Assembly (NCBI GenBank): GCA_029255685.2
Contig: CM055319.2
Span: 22,476,247 to 22,540,246, forward strand
DNA from: Silene conica
Lineage: Eukaryota > Streptophyta > Magnoliopsida > Caryophyllales > Caryophyllaceae
Length of the DNA stretch: 64,000 nucleotides
Direction of reading: 5' to 3'
Under the pieces are notes generated by a model. The model worked only from the letters and a program-made list of their open reading frames with translations. It had not been told where the DNA came from and made no database searches. Positions 11,581 through 23,100 of the stretch are shown here, piece by piece. The first letter of the stretch is position 1, and each line of letters begins with the position of its first letter. The position numbers and the translations under genes are program-made.

Positions 11581-12230
11581 CTCACGGTGGTCTAGGGAGG
11601 TCAACGGTGGTTCGTTTACACCAGAAAGAGGGTATGTTTACAATTGTTCTTATTCGCAGTTTTTTTTTCTCTTTTGATTCGCAATTTATAGTCGTGTGAT
11701 CCTGTTATAGTTCTGATTCTTTGTGTAATATCAATCTATGATGTTAGTCGTTGTGTTTTGGACCATTGTGATGTCGTCGTTAACCACTTAGGGCCGTCGT
11801 GGGAGGTAGTTTGTCACCTGTGTCAGTCGTGTTTCCCTTCGTTTTCATAACAGAGCATTTGAACGTATGGTGTAATGTATGGATTTGATGTAGTCTCTAT
11901 TCACGGTTGTTCTGGGTATTAAGGGAATTAGTTTGGTGGTGGTCAGGGTGTTAGGGTGGCGGTTATCACGGTGGGTCTTGGTTGTGTATGTCGTTTGTAT
12001 GGTGGGTTTCGATTTGGGTGGTTGTAGTGTTAAAACAGAATAGTGTTTAGTGGTGTTGGGTTTGTATTCGGTTGTTGGCATCGTGGGTGGTGGTCGACGG
12101 GAACTGATGTCCTCTCTGGAACCACCGCGGCTCAGAGGCGAGCCTGGTGGTGCCAGTGGGGAAGCCAGGGGTTGCAATTGGTGTCGAGGGTGGTGTTTGT
12201 CGGGGCAGTTGGTCATGGCTGGGCTGTTTG

Positions 12231-13468
12231 TGTTGGGAAATGTGTCCTCAACAATAGTGCGATCACATAATTAAATCTCATGACGATAATGCGCAAGGGA
12301 TGATTCGAAATTATATATAGTCAACTGACCAACATTAATCGGTAATAATTGGTTAGCTAGAGTTTGACATTACTGTCGTATGACGGTGGTGGTCAGTTGA
12401 TCCCTTTAGGTGACACCTATAGGACAATTCCCTTAATTGATAAACTGATCAAATGTATATTGATACGAGTTGAACAAATTCCTTAAAATAGAATATCAAG
12501 AATTCAGAGGTTAAATATTAGTGTAAAATTTATGTTTGAAATTGAAACGTGTCAATTGTCAAACATTAATCGATGTTTATGAAATATCGAAATTAGAATG
12601 AATCGGGTTGAATATTTTTACAAGTGTTGTAAATGGTATTGACGATTATTGAAATGACCATTTTATATATTAGTAATTATGAATTACTTGTCAAATTGTT
12701 AAATATGATTTATTTAATTTATAAATGATATTTATTTGATAAATATGCATTTTAAATTAAAACAATTGTTTTTATCATTGTGACATAATGTATGTCACAC
12801 ATATACAATTGTACAAAATGACAATTGATAAAATGAAGTCCATTTTAAGTATGGGTGCCGGTTTTGTAGGTGATGTTTCGGGTGAGTTTTGTGTGTTAAT
12901 TACAGAAAACACAATCATTAAAGTGTGCCTTGTGAACACTAACCTAGAGCCACCCTATGTTTGCATGGGTAAGGCAAAACCCCTCTTTTGTGCTTCTCCA
13001 TAACCGTGCCCCCCAACCCTCTACACACTACTTATGTGAAGTTGTTCACAATTCATTCTAACCCTAACCCTCATTCTTCTAGTGTAAGTTTTGAAAGAAA
13101 ATCCTCTAAAATATTATTATATAATATCTATATTCATACTACTATAATTGTTATAGTAAAAGGTTAAGTATTCTAATAAGATTAGAATTAAAACAAAGTT
13201 TAAGGAAACCGATTTTTAGCACCTAGCACGTGTAAGTTTCGGTTTAAGGGGTTGTTTTTGGGTGCATCACAAAGGAGGTAATCTACTTTGATTACTAGGT
13301 TTGGAGGATCATCCTAGCCCCGGTTTCGTCGGATTGTAAGAACTCGACACTTTAATTCCGCATTTTTACTATAGCATGCATAAGATCTACAACCTAATTA
13401 ATATGTTAATTAGTAAATAAAATTAGTAAGACTAATTAGATTAGGGCGTGTATGACATGAACCCTACA
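12231..13468. mobile_element. Solo LTR of a Ty1/copia element
   Basis: 1238 bp, starting TGTTGGGAAATGTGTCC and ending ATGAACCCTACA, flanked by the 5-bp duplication GTTTG at 12226-12230 and 13469-13473. No internal region is present, as expected after LTR-LTR recombination. Copia assignment rests on the TGTTGGG start. No frame of interest inside. Confidence 0.82.
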
Positions 13469-13696
13469 GTTTGTGCGTGGGGAATTGTTGCGTTTAGTTT
13501 CTTTGTTTTGTTAAGTTGTTATTGTTTTGTTATTTAATTATTAGTAAATCATTATTAGTGCATTGTTGATATTAATATTATCATTATTGTTTTATTTGTT
13601 ATTGTTAACATTAGTAATATCATTATTATTATTATTATTATTATGGTTATTATTATTAAAGTATATTATGTTTATTATTATTATTTATACTATGGG

Positions 13697-14040
13697 TGTA
13701 ATACTCCATTGAACCGAATAGGATATTCGGGTGGGGTAACCCCTTGAAGAGATCCATTGATAGGTTTATATGACTAGTGCTTAAAGGGATTGAAAGTACT
13801 ACTCATATCAACAAAGTGCACTTTCTTTCTGGTTATCCATGCGAAAGAACTCCAAAGTTAAGCGTGCTTGGCTGGGAGTAGTCTTAGGATGGGTGACCTC
13901 CTGGAAAGGTTCCCGGGATGCGCATGAGTGAGGACAAAATGCGCTGGAAAGGACTCGTGTTGGTCTGTGGGGCCAGTACACAGCCTGGCGAGCTACCGTG
14001 GCTAACATTTCCGGTCGTAGGTTTGGGCCGGGGTGTTACA
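13697..14040 (+). mobile_element. Solo LTR of a Cassandra TRIM element
   Basis: 344 bp, starting TGTAATACTCC and ending GGGGTGTTACA, flanked by ATGGG at 13692-13696 and 14041-14045. It carries a stretch of 5S rRNA homology on the plus strand. An LTR of this size with 5S homology defines the Cassandra family. No second LTR or internal region is present. Confidence 0.9.
13845..13913 (+). other. 5S rRNA-derived segment with pol III internal control region
   Basis: Matches the middle and 3' part of plant 5S rRNA: AAGTTAAGCGTGCTTGG (box A region, about 13854-13870), AGTAGT, and GGATGGGTGACCTCCTGG (box C, 13887-13904). The 5' third and 3' end of 5S rRNA are missing, so this is not a 5S gene but the promoter-like part kept by Cassandra LTRs. 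Confidence 0.85.
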
Positions 14041-15113
14041 ATGGGTGTTGGATGATTAATATTAATAGTAGTGTTTAAGTATGTTATTAGATTGGTAAAC
14101 ATCGATTATTTGATTGTATGCTATAATTAGTAAGTCTATAAGTAGTAATTTTGTAATTGGTTAATGATAACTGATATGTATATGGGCATGTTTATAAAGA
14201 TGTAATTATAATGTGTTATGATTAAATAGCTATGAACACGGTCAAGTAATTTTAGTAATGTCATTGTATGGGTAGAAATTGATATTAAGTAATATTTATA
14301 GGAACTGAGTTCGAGGAGGAATATTACTAGACGGTGATCGATTGCTTGTTCGGATTTGCTACTCCAGGTAGGATACACTAGTACCATATTCTATGATGTT
14401 ATACGAATGGATGTGTATATTGTATGTTATGGATGCAAGCGTGATTATTATGAGAATGATATATAGTGGTTGAATATTTTTATATTGCATTCATAATCAT
14501 GGCATATGCATTATTGGATACGGATTTGAGATGATGAGATATTATTGGGCCCGGGCTAGTTCTGCAGGACTAGATCTGGTGACATCAGCTGTTATGCTGG
14601 TGTTCGGCGACGGCCGATTATACTCTGTCGGGAGGTTCGGTAAGGGTGGGAGTCACGGGTCGAGAAAGAGAATGAGATTGAGATTGAGCTCGAGCATATC
14701 ATGGCATTTGCATATCATTAAATGTTGCATTATTTATTATTGTGTTATCTTACTCAACCGCGAGATTGATAGTGTATTCGTGTTCACCTACTATGATCCG
14801 GAATGGGGAGTAGACTTTTCAGGTCAGAGACAGATGGACTAGGAACCGGGGCTTAGAGAGAGACATGGATTGGACTTACTTAGCTGTAGTTCACATAGTC
14901 TCACTTGTATTGGTTCATTTGTTTAAAATTTCAGTTGTTTGGAGTTTGGTTTTGAGCTATACTTGTAACAGTTTTTCTGACTATCGTTGAATAACTTAAA
15001 GTACTGTGTTTCTTTTGCTGTGATTATCAACTGCCCTGGTTTATCCAGGATGGTAACAGTCTTATTTACCCTGCAAGTCCTAGTATAGGTTCCTAGGTAA
15101 ATGGGGGTGTTAC

Positions 15114-15712
15114 ACTTAACTAGGTTTAAGAGGTATGAGACCATTCAAGCCTTGTTGTCCTGTAAGCTGGAGAAAGGCAAGCCCGTTTGCCCTCATGTCC
15201 TCAAGATGATTAATTATTTTAAGAATATGAAACGTTTGGGCTTTCCTTATAGCCAAGAGTTGGCTACTGATATCATTCTTCTATCGCTTCGTGATGGGTT
15301 CAACAACTTTAGGCCGAATTTCAACATACAAGGTTTAATTTGGAGAAAACGCTGCTTGAGGTGCATGGAATGCTCAAGACAGCAAAGCATGAAGTCAAGG
15401 TGGCTCTCCAAAACCCAAGAATGATGTCCTGGTGATACATAAGGGGATTAAGTTCAAAAACCCGGGTAAGGGAAAGTAGGTGCAAAATACATCAAGAAAG
15501 GGCAAGGCTCTTGCCGATGTGAAACCCAAACCTGGACCTACCTCAGATAAAAAAAATGTCACTATTGTAGAGGCAAGGGTCACTAGAAGAGGAATTGTCC
15601 CAAGTACCTCAAAGATAAATTGGATGGAGTAGTACATCCAAATCGAAAGGTATTTTTGTGATAGACATATGCTTGACCGATTCTACTTCTTGGGTATTTG
15701 AAACAAAGTAGT
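15114..15712 (+). pseudogene. Degenerate copia Gag with start of protease
   Basis: Reads RFKRYETIQALLSCKLEKGK and VLKMINYFKNMKRLGFPYS, the block of the copia gag-polypeptide (UBN2-type) family, then LPDSY-like LRDGFNNF. Further on, with shifts, a CCHC-like knuckle with GKGHWKRNCPK-type spacing (about 15570-15605) and a protease start (ICLTDSTSWVF) can be followed. Stops occur in every frame. The upstream part is cut off by the gypsy-type LTR ending at 15113. Confidence 0.75.
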
Positions 15713-15940
15713 TTGTTTATTCCACCGTCTAATCAAGCACGTAGGCCCATTAATAGTATGGGCGCTAGCGTAGAACATTTCATTTTTTTAAACGGAACAA
15801 CAATTATTATTGGGTATTTGAAACAAAGTAGGTTTTTCAACAGGTTTTTCCGCGTCGTCAAAACTCCTTGTGTCGTTCTTTCTCTTACTTTGCATACTCG
15901 TTCTTATTATCTTTTGATTTTAATTTGGTCATTTTAGGGA

Positions 15941-17086
15941 CTTATAAAACGTCGTCGACGTTTTATAACAAATCATCAACGTTTTTCATAAAATTGACCT
16001 TCATTGCCCTTACTCTCCATCTCTCTAACTTTTCTCTCCTCTAAACTCTCCCAAACAACAAAACTTCAAAAATCGTCGTTGTTCGACATCTGCATTTACG
16101 AGATTAAAACGTTACATAAATAAAAATAAACAACTTTTCTTAAAAATTAATAAAATACAAAATAAATTCAAAATTACACAAAATTAACAACTTAAATAAT
16201 ACAAAAAAATATAAACTACCCACTTAAATACAAAATTAACAACTTTTTAGAAAAAAAAAATTAAGTTTAATTTTTAAAATTGAAATATACGGTTAAAACG
16301 AAATAAAAAGGTCCGAACCATGGACGGACTTTGAATTTCAAAGTCCAACTATGGGTAAGAGTGTAAGACGTGTAGAATTCATGCCCAAAACCAACAGAGA
16401 TGTTGAATTTCAACATTTAAGACCATGTGAGACGTGGAAACCCAATGTCCAGGACCATGTTGAACATGCAAACCCAACGTCCTCTCCCATATGGGACGTG
16501 AGGATTCAACATCCTCTCCCATATGGGACGTTGAATCCAAACGTCCTACCCACACAGCAACCTGACATCAATTTTCTCATTCCTTCTATCTTAGCAAACC
16601 CGAAATAACAACACTAACAACAACAATAACAACTACAAACAACACTAACAACAACAACAACAAATCCGAAAAATTGAAGAACAAATTGAAAAAGCTACAA
16701 CAACAACAAAAACGAATTCAAGCTACAACAACAACAACAACAAAATAACATAAATGAAGAAGATTACTAGTCTAATTAACATCAAATTATACAACTTAAA
16801 CTAAATTAATTCAAAAAAAAGACTTACATTGCTCTTGTTGGCTCTGGTGGTCGGCATGGTGAGGTGTTGGTCTCATGTGGCTCCGGTGGTCGTGCTGTGG
16901 TGGTGGTGTGCTGGTGTGCTGGTCGTCTCGCGTGGTGGTGTGGTGGTGGTAATCGGGGTCGAGGGAGATGGAGGGGTGAGTTAGGGAGAATGAGTGAGAA
17001 TGAGTGAATGAGAGTAAGGGTATTGTGGTCTTTTTTTTTAATTTCGTCCACGATTTGTTATAAAACATCAACGACGTTTAGTAATC
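15941..17086. mobile_element. Small non-autonomous DNA element with palindromic ends, unclassified
   Basis: Both ends carry an inverted word: TTATAAAACGTCG with its complement at 15942-15968, and a diverged copy at about 17057-17083 in opposite orientation, each followed inward by AACAAATC. The body has no credible gene. It contains two copies of CTCTCCCATATGGGACGT (about 16482-16530), several GTTGAATTTCAAC-like palindromes, and CAA/AAC-rich runs (16605-16745). No target duplication was found, so the exact ends are uncertain. Confidence 0.4.
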
Positions 17087-17230
17087 GTATTTTTTAACAA
17101 AACAACTATCATGAATGGTTCTATTTCTTCCCATTTATTCTCCTACTTGTTTTTTTGTGAGATAAACGCTATTTATCTTCTACTTGTAATTAGTGTTCGT
17201 CTATATCTACCTAAATGTAACCCAAGAAGG

Positions 17231-17760
17231 AATTTTTTGGTGAAATAGTGTTTTTGACGAAAATAATTGGGTAATTGGGGTTGGTTTGAAAATATTTTGG
17301 GTTATGGTGTCCACGTGGACACTTTTCGGATTTTTTGCAGATATTAGACAAAGCCGCTGAGGTCCTCAGCGGCTTCACCCAGTTTCAATTTTTTTTTGTT
17401 TCAACTTTCCAGGGGGTTTGAGTCTGGAAAGAAAGACGGAAAATAAGGAAAGTCGCTGAGGTCCTCAGCGGCTTCACCCAGTTTCAATTTTTTTTTTGTT
17501 TCAACTTTCCAGGGGGTTTGAGTCTGGAAAGAAAGACGGAAAAGAAGGAAAGCCGCCTAGGATGTTAGCGGCTTTGAGGAAAAACACAAAAAAAAAAAGC
17601 GGCCTAGGATGTTAGCGGCTTTGCTGAAATAGTAAAAAAAAAATGGAACATTTTCCAGGAGGTTGATGGGCAGGGAAGAAATAAGGAAATAGTGGAAGCC
17701 GTTGATGTTCTTGGCGGCTTCTGTGAGAAATGCAAAAAAAAAATGCAAACATTTTGTTCT
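17231..17760. repeat. Left terminal inverted repeat of the MULE, with tandem hairpin units
   Basis: Five imperfect palindromes with arms AGCCGCT/AGCGGCT lie at 17352-17374, 17451-17473, 17551-17573, 17598-17620 and 17697-17719. The first two belong to a tandem duplication of about 99 bp that the right arm lacks. The segment includes ACACCATAACCC-type and TCCACGTGGAC palindromic words shared with the right arm. Confidence 0.85.
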
Positions 17761-18025
17761 ATCTAGTATGACTCTAACACCCATTCCGAAAAACATGCTT
17801 CAAATACAAACTCCCATGCTTCAAATTTCCGACAGAGTTAACGTAGAAAAACACGTTTCAAATACAAACTCCCATTTCCGAAAATCCCAATTCGTGCTTG
17901 AAGGACAAAGTTTTGACGTAAAAAAACATGATTCAATGTCGAGAATCATACAAATTCTGAAATCTAAAGTTAATAACCATTACAAATCCTAAGTTTCATA
18001 CAAGTTTGTAATACATGAATTCACA

Positions 18026-19902
18026 TTATCCCAATCTCCTACGAGTCCTCTTTGCCCTCGGTTTTGAAGTTGAACCGCTAGGAGTATCTTCTTCTTGGCT
18101 AAGTCTGTGGTCCAAGTGACGAAAGTCATATCTAGGTGCCATTTGATGTTGAGGGCTAGGATTGTCAGCCTCAAACGGTTGGACACGGTACCCTTGTCCC
18201 GTTTGTTGCAAGCACTGAAGCGACATTTGTTGCATCTCACGCGCCAAGTCCATATGAGCTATTGGTACATCATCCGACATGTTATTCAGCATAGTTGTAG
18301 CTTTGTTGTAGTTGAATACATGACCACCACTCTACAAAATTGAACAAATAACATATTAAATAAATGATGATTAAAATTAAATAGAGGAACTAAAGTTAGA
18401 GAAAGTTACTTAAAAGACTTACAAGCATCATGTTATCCGCTGCATTCGGATAGAAGTTGTGACGCAACTCGTATAGGTCTCTTGATTGTTGTTCAACAGT
18501 AAGCGGGCTAACTACAAGGCGAGTGATGGAACGATACCATTGAAGGTATGGATCATTGTAGTCAATGAAACCCAAGTACAAAGCACCTCGAGGAGTTAAT
18601 CTAGTTTTGCGATTTTTCCATTTTTGAATGCTAAGTCTATGCAAATCCGCGTAGTCGGTGACATTTCCCCGACGATCAAGAGCATGCAATTTCTTAGACG
18701 TCTTGCAAAAAGGGGGTATCGTGGGATGCCAACCGAATTGCCTAACAACCCTCTCGGGAAAATGCCACTCAACAATCTCAAAGCATATTAGTGGTGCATT
18801 GACAATCCACTCGGTAGGATCTTCCGTACAAATCTCGGGGAGAAGCTCTAGGACTCGCCTACTATATGGTTCCCAAGTGAACATAGAGTCGGTCATGGTA
18901 TCAAGAGCATGCCTACATGTAACTAACCCAATCAAGTGGTCCCTATAAACACGGTCTACTCTTAACCACCTACAACCAAGAGGGTCAACACCAGGGATTA
19001 CTTGTGAACCAAGTTCGTTTTCTTCCCCAACTATTTGAGGTGTCATGACGGTGGGCCTACCAATGGATATATGCTCCCAAGACCAAAGTTGGAGAAGTAG
19101 AAGACACCCGCTAATCTCAATGCATCTTCCCTTAGATGCAATACACAAGTTTCGGTACAAATAGGCTAGTACACCACTTCCCCAACTATAGTCATCCAAT
19201 CTCGTCAAATCTATCAAGAGAAGGAGGTAAATCAATTGTACTCTATTCCCACTTTTATCCGGAAAGAGCACGGTTCCGACCAAATATAGCAAGTAGGCTC
19301 TAACAAACCTATGGACCCTATACTCAGGAGCATCATCCTCAAGGTCTTGATAGTGACTTCTTAACCAGGAAAGTTTTAAAGTGTTACCTTTCAATGCATC
19401 GGGAGGTGGTCGCCTACCTAGTGCTTGTTCAACTAACTCAACCCAGAAATAATCACTCCTACCAGTAATAGGTAATCCACCGACCCTGAGACCTAACAAA
19501 ACATTGACATCCTGCAATGTGATCGTGGTCTCTCCAACCGGTAAATGGAATGTGTGGGTTTCTTGTCTCCAACGCTCAACTAAAGCAGTAATCATATCGG
19601 AACGAGCAACAACGTAAGCTAACCTATGAATACCGTGAAATTGAGTTCCACTGATGTAGTTGACGACAGCTGTAGGAACGGTGTAATGTTCCTTGGAAAA
19701 GTGATGATTTCTGCATTTGAGTGGAGGAAGATCCTACAAATAACAAACAAAAATAATTGTTAAATAGAATTTCAAGGTTAAGTTTGAGAAACAAAAAACA
19801 TGGATTGCTCAAATTAGATATTACCTCTCCCTCCCAAAGAACCTCACTTCTATGGTCTTTCTGCAATTTGAGCACGCTAGGATCCACTGGGCCCGGCTCC
19901 AT
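18026..19902 (-). CDS. Plant mobile domain protein (MAIN/MAIL1-like), three exons, 564 aa
   Basis: Exons 19902-19825, 19733-18423 and 18331-18026 are joined by introns with GT and AG ends (second donor GTAAGT), all in phase 0, giving 564 codons without a stop. Exon 2 carries the plant mobile domain: LPVGETTITLQDVNVLLGLR, RAYLLYLVGTVLFPDKSGN, WGSGVLAYLYRNLC, WEPYS and FGWHPTIPPFCKT. Exon 3 ends in a basic tail (KPRAKRTRRRLG), a possible nuclear signal. Host members of this family, MAIN and MAIL1, act in nuclear gene regulation and transposon silencing; the domain is also spread by transposons. The gene lies within the MULE ends downstream of the transposase gene and on the same strand. Product role unknown. 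Confidence 0.85.
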
Positions 19903-19999
19903 TTGACCTGTAAACTAAGATTGTCAATATTTATTCATCAAAATAAACACGATATATAATAAATAAATAAATCAATAACAAATTAAATAACATGACATA

Positions 20000-22444
20000 T
20001 TACCCCCTAGCAGTACTTCTTCCACATGACCGCTTGTTATGACCCTCAACGTTGCACAAACTACAAGTGATAGTCGATTTGGAACTCTCATCCATTTCAT
20101 TACGAATTCTTTTCGATTTCGGTCTTCCCTTTCCTCTAACCATTTCTCCGTTTGGAATCACAATCGGTCCCGTCCATGGTTTCCAATAACTCACATCCGG
20201 AATTGTTTGAAAGATTGCACGATAACAACCATGATATTCCCCAGAAGATATAATGGGTCAACATATTGATCGTACTCTATAGAAAATGCACGACATACCG
20301 CCATTACATGTGAACAAGGGTAATGAAAGTTTTGCCACTTGTTACAAGTACATGTATTTTCATTCAATCGAACCGTGTGACATCTACCACCACTATTCCC
20401 TATCCTACGACCTTGACATGTAGTCACTTGATAAAGACCTTGCTCAAAATCATGTTGACTAACTTCGTGGTGGGCTGCAATTTCTTCTATTTCATCAAGC
20501 GCCTTACTTATTTTAGCCGACCATTTCAAACCACTTGATACCCTTTCTTTTGTCATTTTTCTTCTCTCAACAAAATACTTATTCACTCGGGTATAGGTGG
20601 CTTTTACTAGGGCTTGAATCGGGAGAAATCTTACCCCTTGAGGACACAATTGAAACATTCACTCATATTTGTTGTTTTCAACCCATATCTCTTACCACCA
20701 TCGTGCGCAAGAGACCACTTACTTGAAGGGATACTCTCTAACAAAGCTTTAGCATGCGCATTGATCTCACCAATTTCGATCATGCCTAAGTCAAATTTTG
20801 AAATTTGGTGTTGCATAGCGGTCTCGGAGAAAGTGGATTTCAAATTTGTATCTTTGAACATCTTGTTAATGTTGGATGCATGATGACGAATACAATATCT
20901 ATGAAAAGCGTAAGGCTCTTCCCACCCACTCCCCACTGTACTCATTGACTTTAAAATACCCTTATGTCGGTCAGATAAGACACACAGACCAACACGTTGT
21001 GTCACATAATGTCTTATACAAGCCAAAAAGAAACTCCAATTCTCATAGTCCTCCTTCTCAACAATGGCAAACGCTAATGGAAAGATTTGGTCATTTGCAT
21101 CAACTCTCATTGCAATCAACATAACCCCACGATATTGCCATATAGATGAGTGCCATCTATGGTAATAATGGGTCTACAATGACGAAAACCTTTGATCGAG
21201 GGACCGAATGACCAAAAAACTTTATCAAATTGTTGGATATTGGGATCATTAGTGGGCTTATTGACAAAATGGACGGCGGTTCCCGGATTTACCTCTTTTA
21301 AAGCATCTAGATAATGTGGAAGAAAAGCATATGACTCCTCCCGATCTCCATAAAGATCCGCTAAGTCTCTTTGTTTTGCCATCCCAGTTTTCTAATAAGA
21401 AATCTTAAAGTTGAATTCTTTAGTTATGGATGCCCTTAACAAACTAACTTTAGCCCCCCAATCTTCTTTCACAAGATGCTTAATAGCATTGCTTACGAAA
21501 TCCCCCTTCAAATTTGGATGATCTAGAGAAGGTTTCCGAACCACACAACAAGTTTCATGTGGGCCTTTGTATGACACAATTGTGAACATTTTAGAATGTA
21601 CATTTTTTTGACTCGCTCTCAAATACCATCTACAAGCTAAGGGTTGCCTATTACACTTATAGGTCACGGTATGAGGTCTTGACTCGGCAATTTTGTAAAC
21701 TTGATTTCTAGCAACGTGGTAAGATGTGACAACTTGTCGCAAAATCTCCTTGCTTCCAAAATTATGTCCAACCATAAATTCATCCATATTCTTAAATGGA
21801 GGCACACTTGATTTATACCAACTATTTTCAACACCCACATCTAAAGCACCAAGTTCAATGAATTGGGTGTTGGTACATGCTTGAGAAACAAAGTCTAGCG
21901 CATCATCCTCATCCTCACTCAACTCAAACATTGCATCCTCCTCCTCAATCTCATTCTCAATCTCATCCCCATCAATATTAGCATCTACTATCGATACTTC
22001 ATCAACATTATTAGTTGACAAAGACACTTGCCAATTAGGTTCCTCAACTTGACTAAGCATATTTGTGAATGACATATTAAAAGGTTCTAGATATGTTTGA
22101 GGATTTTGAAGTTCTTCCTCAAGAGGCTTTAACTCGATAAACAAATCCATGGATAAAGCTTTTGATTGACACACAATTAGCCACAATGCTTTCAAACTAC
22201 GATCATTATTCAAGGATACAACTTTGTAACCTCTCACACTTGGGTATTTCATTTTGATATTAAGCTCAAATTTTGTTCTATCTACCTCTAATGACTCATA
22301 AATTTCATCCTTAAGCTCATTAAAACTAATATTACTACTAACAAAAATAACACATTCACAACCACCCTTATAACTAACATCTTCACCATTAACAACTACT
22401 TCACCATTCCACCAACATGTCAATGGATAATTATTTACCTCCAT
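20000..22444 (-). pseudogene. MURA-type transposase of the MULE
   Basis: ATG at 22444 opens MEVNNYPLTCWWNGEVVV. Order of parts: acidic linker (22000-21900), MuDR DNA-binding domain (FMVGHNFGSKEILRQVV to CCVVRKP), MULE catalytic domain with IITIDGTHLYG, VLSDRHKGILKS and NMSECFN supplying the acidic residues, SWIM zinc finger CTCNKWQNFHYPCSH (about 20350) and a C2HC knuckle CSLCNVEGHNKRSC near the end. Breaks: a TAG after KISY at about 21392, a one-base loss after GTHLYGN (about 21145), and frameshifts near 20640 and 20235. The enzyme would cut at the terminal repeats; this copy cannot. Confidence 0.92.
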
Positions 22445-22783
22445 TATAAATAATAAACTAAATCTAACAACTAATTTGAACAATAAAACTAATAAACTAA
22501 GCTAACAATCAACTAGCAACCTAACTAGCAATTTGGGGATGATTCCTAAGTCAAACAAAATAGTGCATTATAATGAATTAATACATGAAAAAGCATGAAT
22601 TAATACCTTAAGATGAGATTAGGATGATTAGCAACAATTAATAGAACTAAAAGTGGAAGAATTTGAGGAGAAAATGGGAGGGTCGAAAAATTAGGGTTTG
22701 GGGTTTTAATTTGGGGGTTTTTCTGGTGAGTGAAAGAAAGGAAAGTGAAGGAAATGTCGGGTTTTTTTTTTATATAAACACTG

Positions 22784-23090
22784 AAGCCGCTAGGGTCTTC
22801 AGCGGCTTCATGCTGCAATTCTTTTTTTTTTGTGTTTTTCCTCAAAGCCGTTGACATTCTAGGCGGCTTTCCTTCTTTTCCGTCTTTCTTTCCAGACTCA
22901 AACCCCCTGGAAAGTTGGAACAAAAAAAAAATTGAAACTGGGTGAAGCCGCTGAAGACCTCGGCGGCTTTGTCTTATATCTGCAAAAAATCAGAAAAGTG
23001 TTCACGTGGACACCATAACCCAAAATAATTTCAAACCAACTTCAATTACCCAATTATTTTCGTCAAAAACACGATTTCACCAAAAAATTT
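22784..23090. repeat. Right terminal inverted repeat of the MULE
   Basis: Matches the left arm in inverse orientation. Three hairpin words at 22784-22806, 22846-22868 and 22945-22967 have the same AGCCGYT/AGCGGCT arms. It lies just upstream of the transposase start (22444) and would include its promoter. Confidence 0.85.
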
Positions 23091-23100
23091 CCCAAGAAGG

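Larger units (their letters stand above)
11581..15113 (+). repeat. Gypsy-type LTR (solo or fragment), interrupted by three younger insertions
   Basis: The right end GGGGGTGTTACA at 15113 matches the 3' end of Tekay/Del-type LTRs, but no TGGTATCAGAGC primer site follows; degenerate copia gag does. Left of it, G/T-rich sequence and an ATT array (about 13625-13670) continue across the solo LTRs at 12231-13468 and 13697-14040 when these and their target duplications are removed. The left end was not found and probably lies left of the window, beyond the Athila insertion. Family assignment is by LTR ends only. Confidence 0.5.
17231..23090 (-). mobile_element. Mutator-like element (MULE) with a plant-mobile-domain cargo gene
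   Basis: Terminal inverted repeats start (G)AAATTTTTTGGTGAAAT on both sides and extend beyond 250 bp. The flanks CCCAAGAAGG at 17221-17230 and 23091-23100 give a 9-10-bp target duplication, as expected for MULEs. Inside, on the minus strand, are a broken MURA-type transposase gene and a plant-mobile-domain gene with an open frame. Non-coding arms are full of 23-bp hairpin words. Confidence 0.92.

Noticed and set aside
13845..13913. A 5S rRNA gene
   Set aside because: Only the middle and part of the 3' half of 5S rRNA match, and the segment lies inside a Cassandra LTR with its own target duplication.
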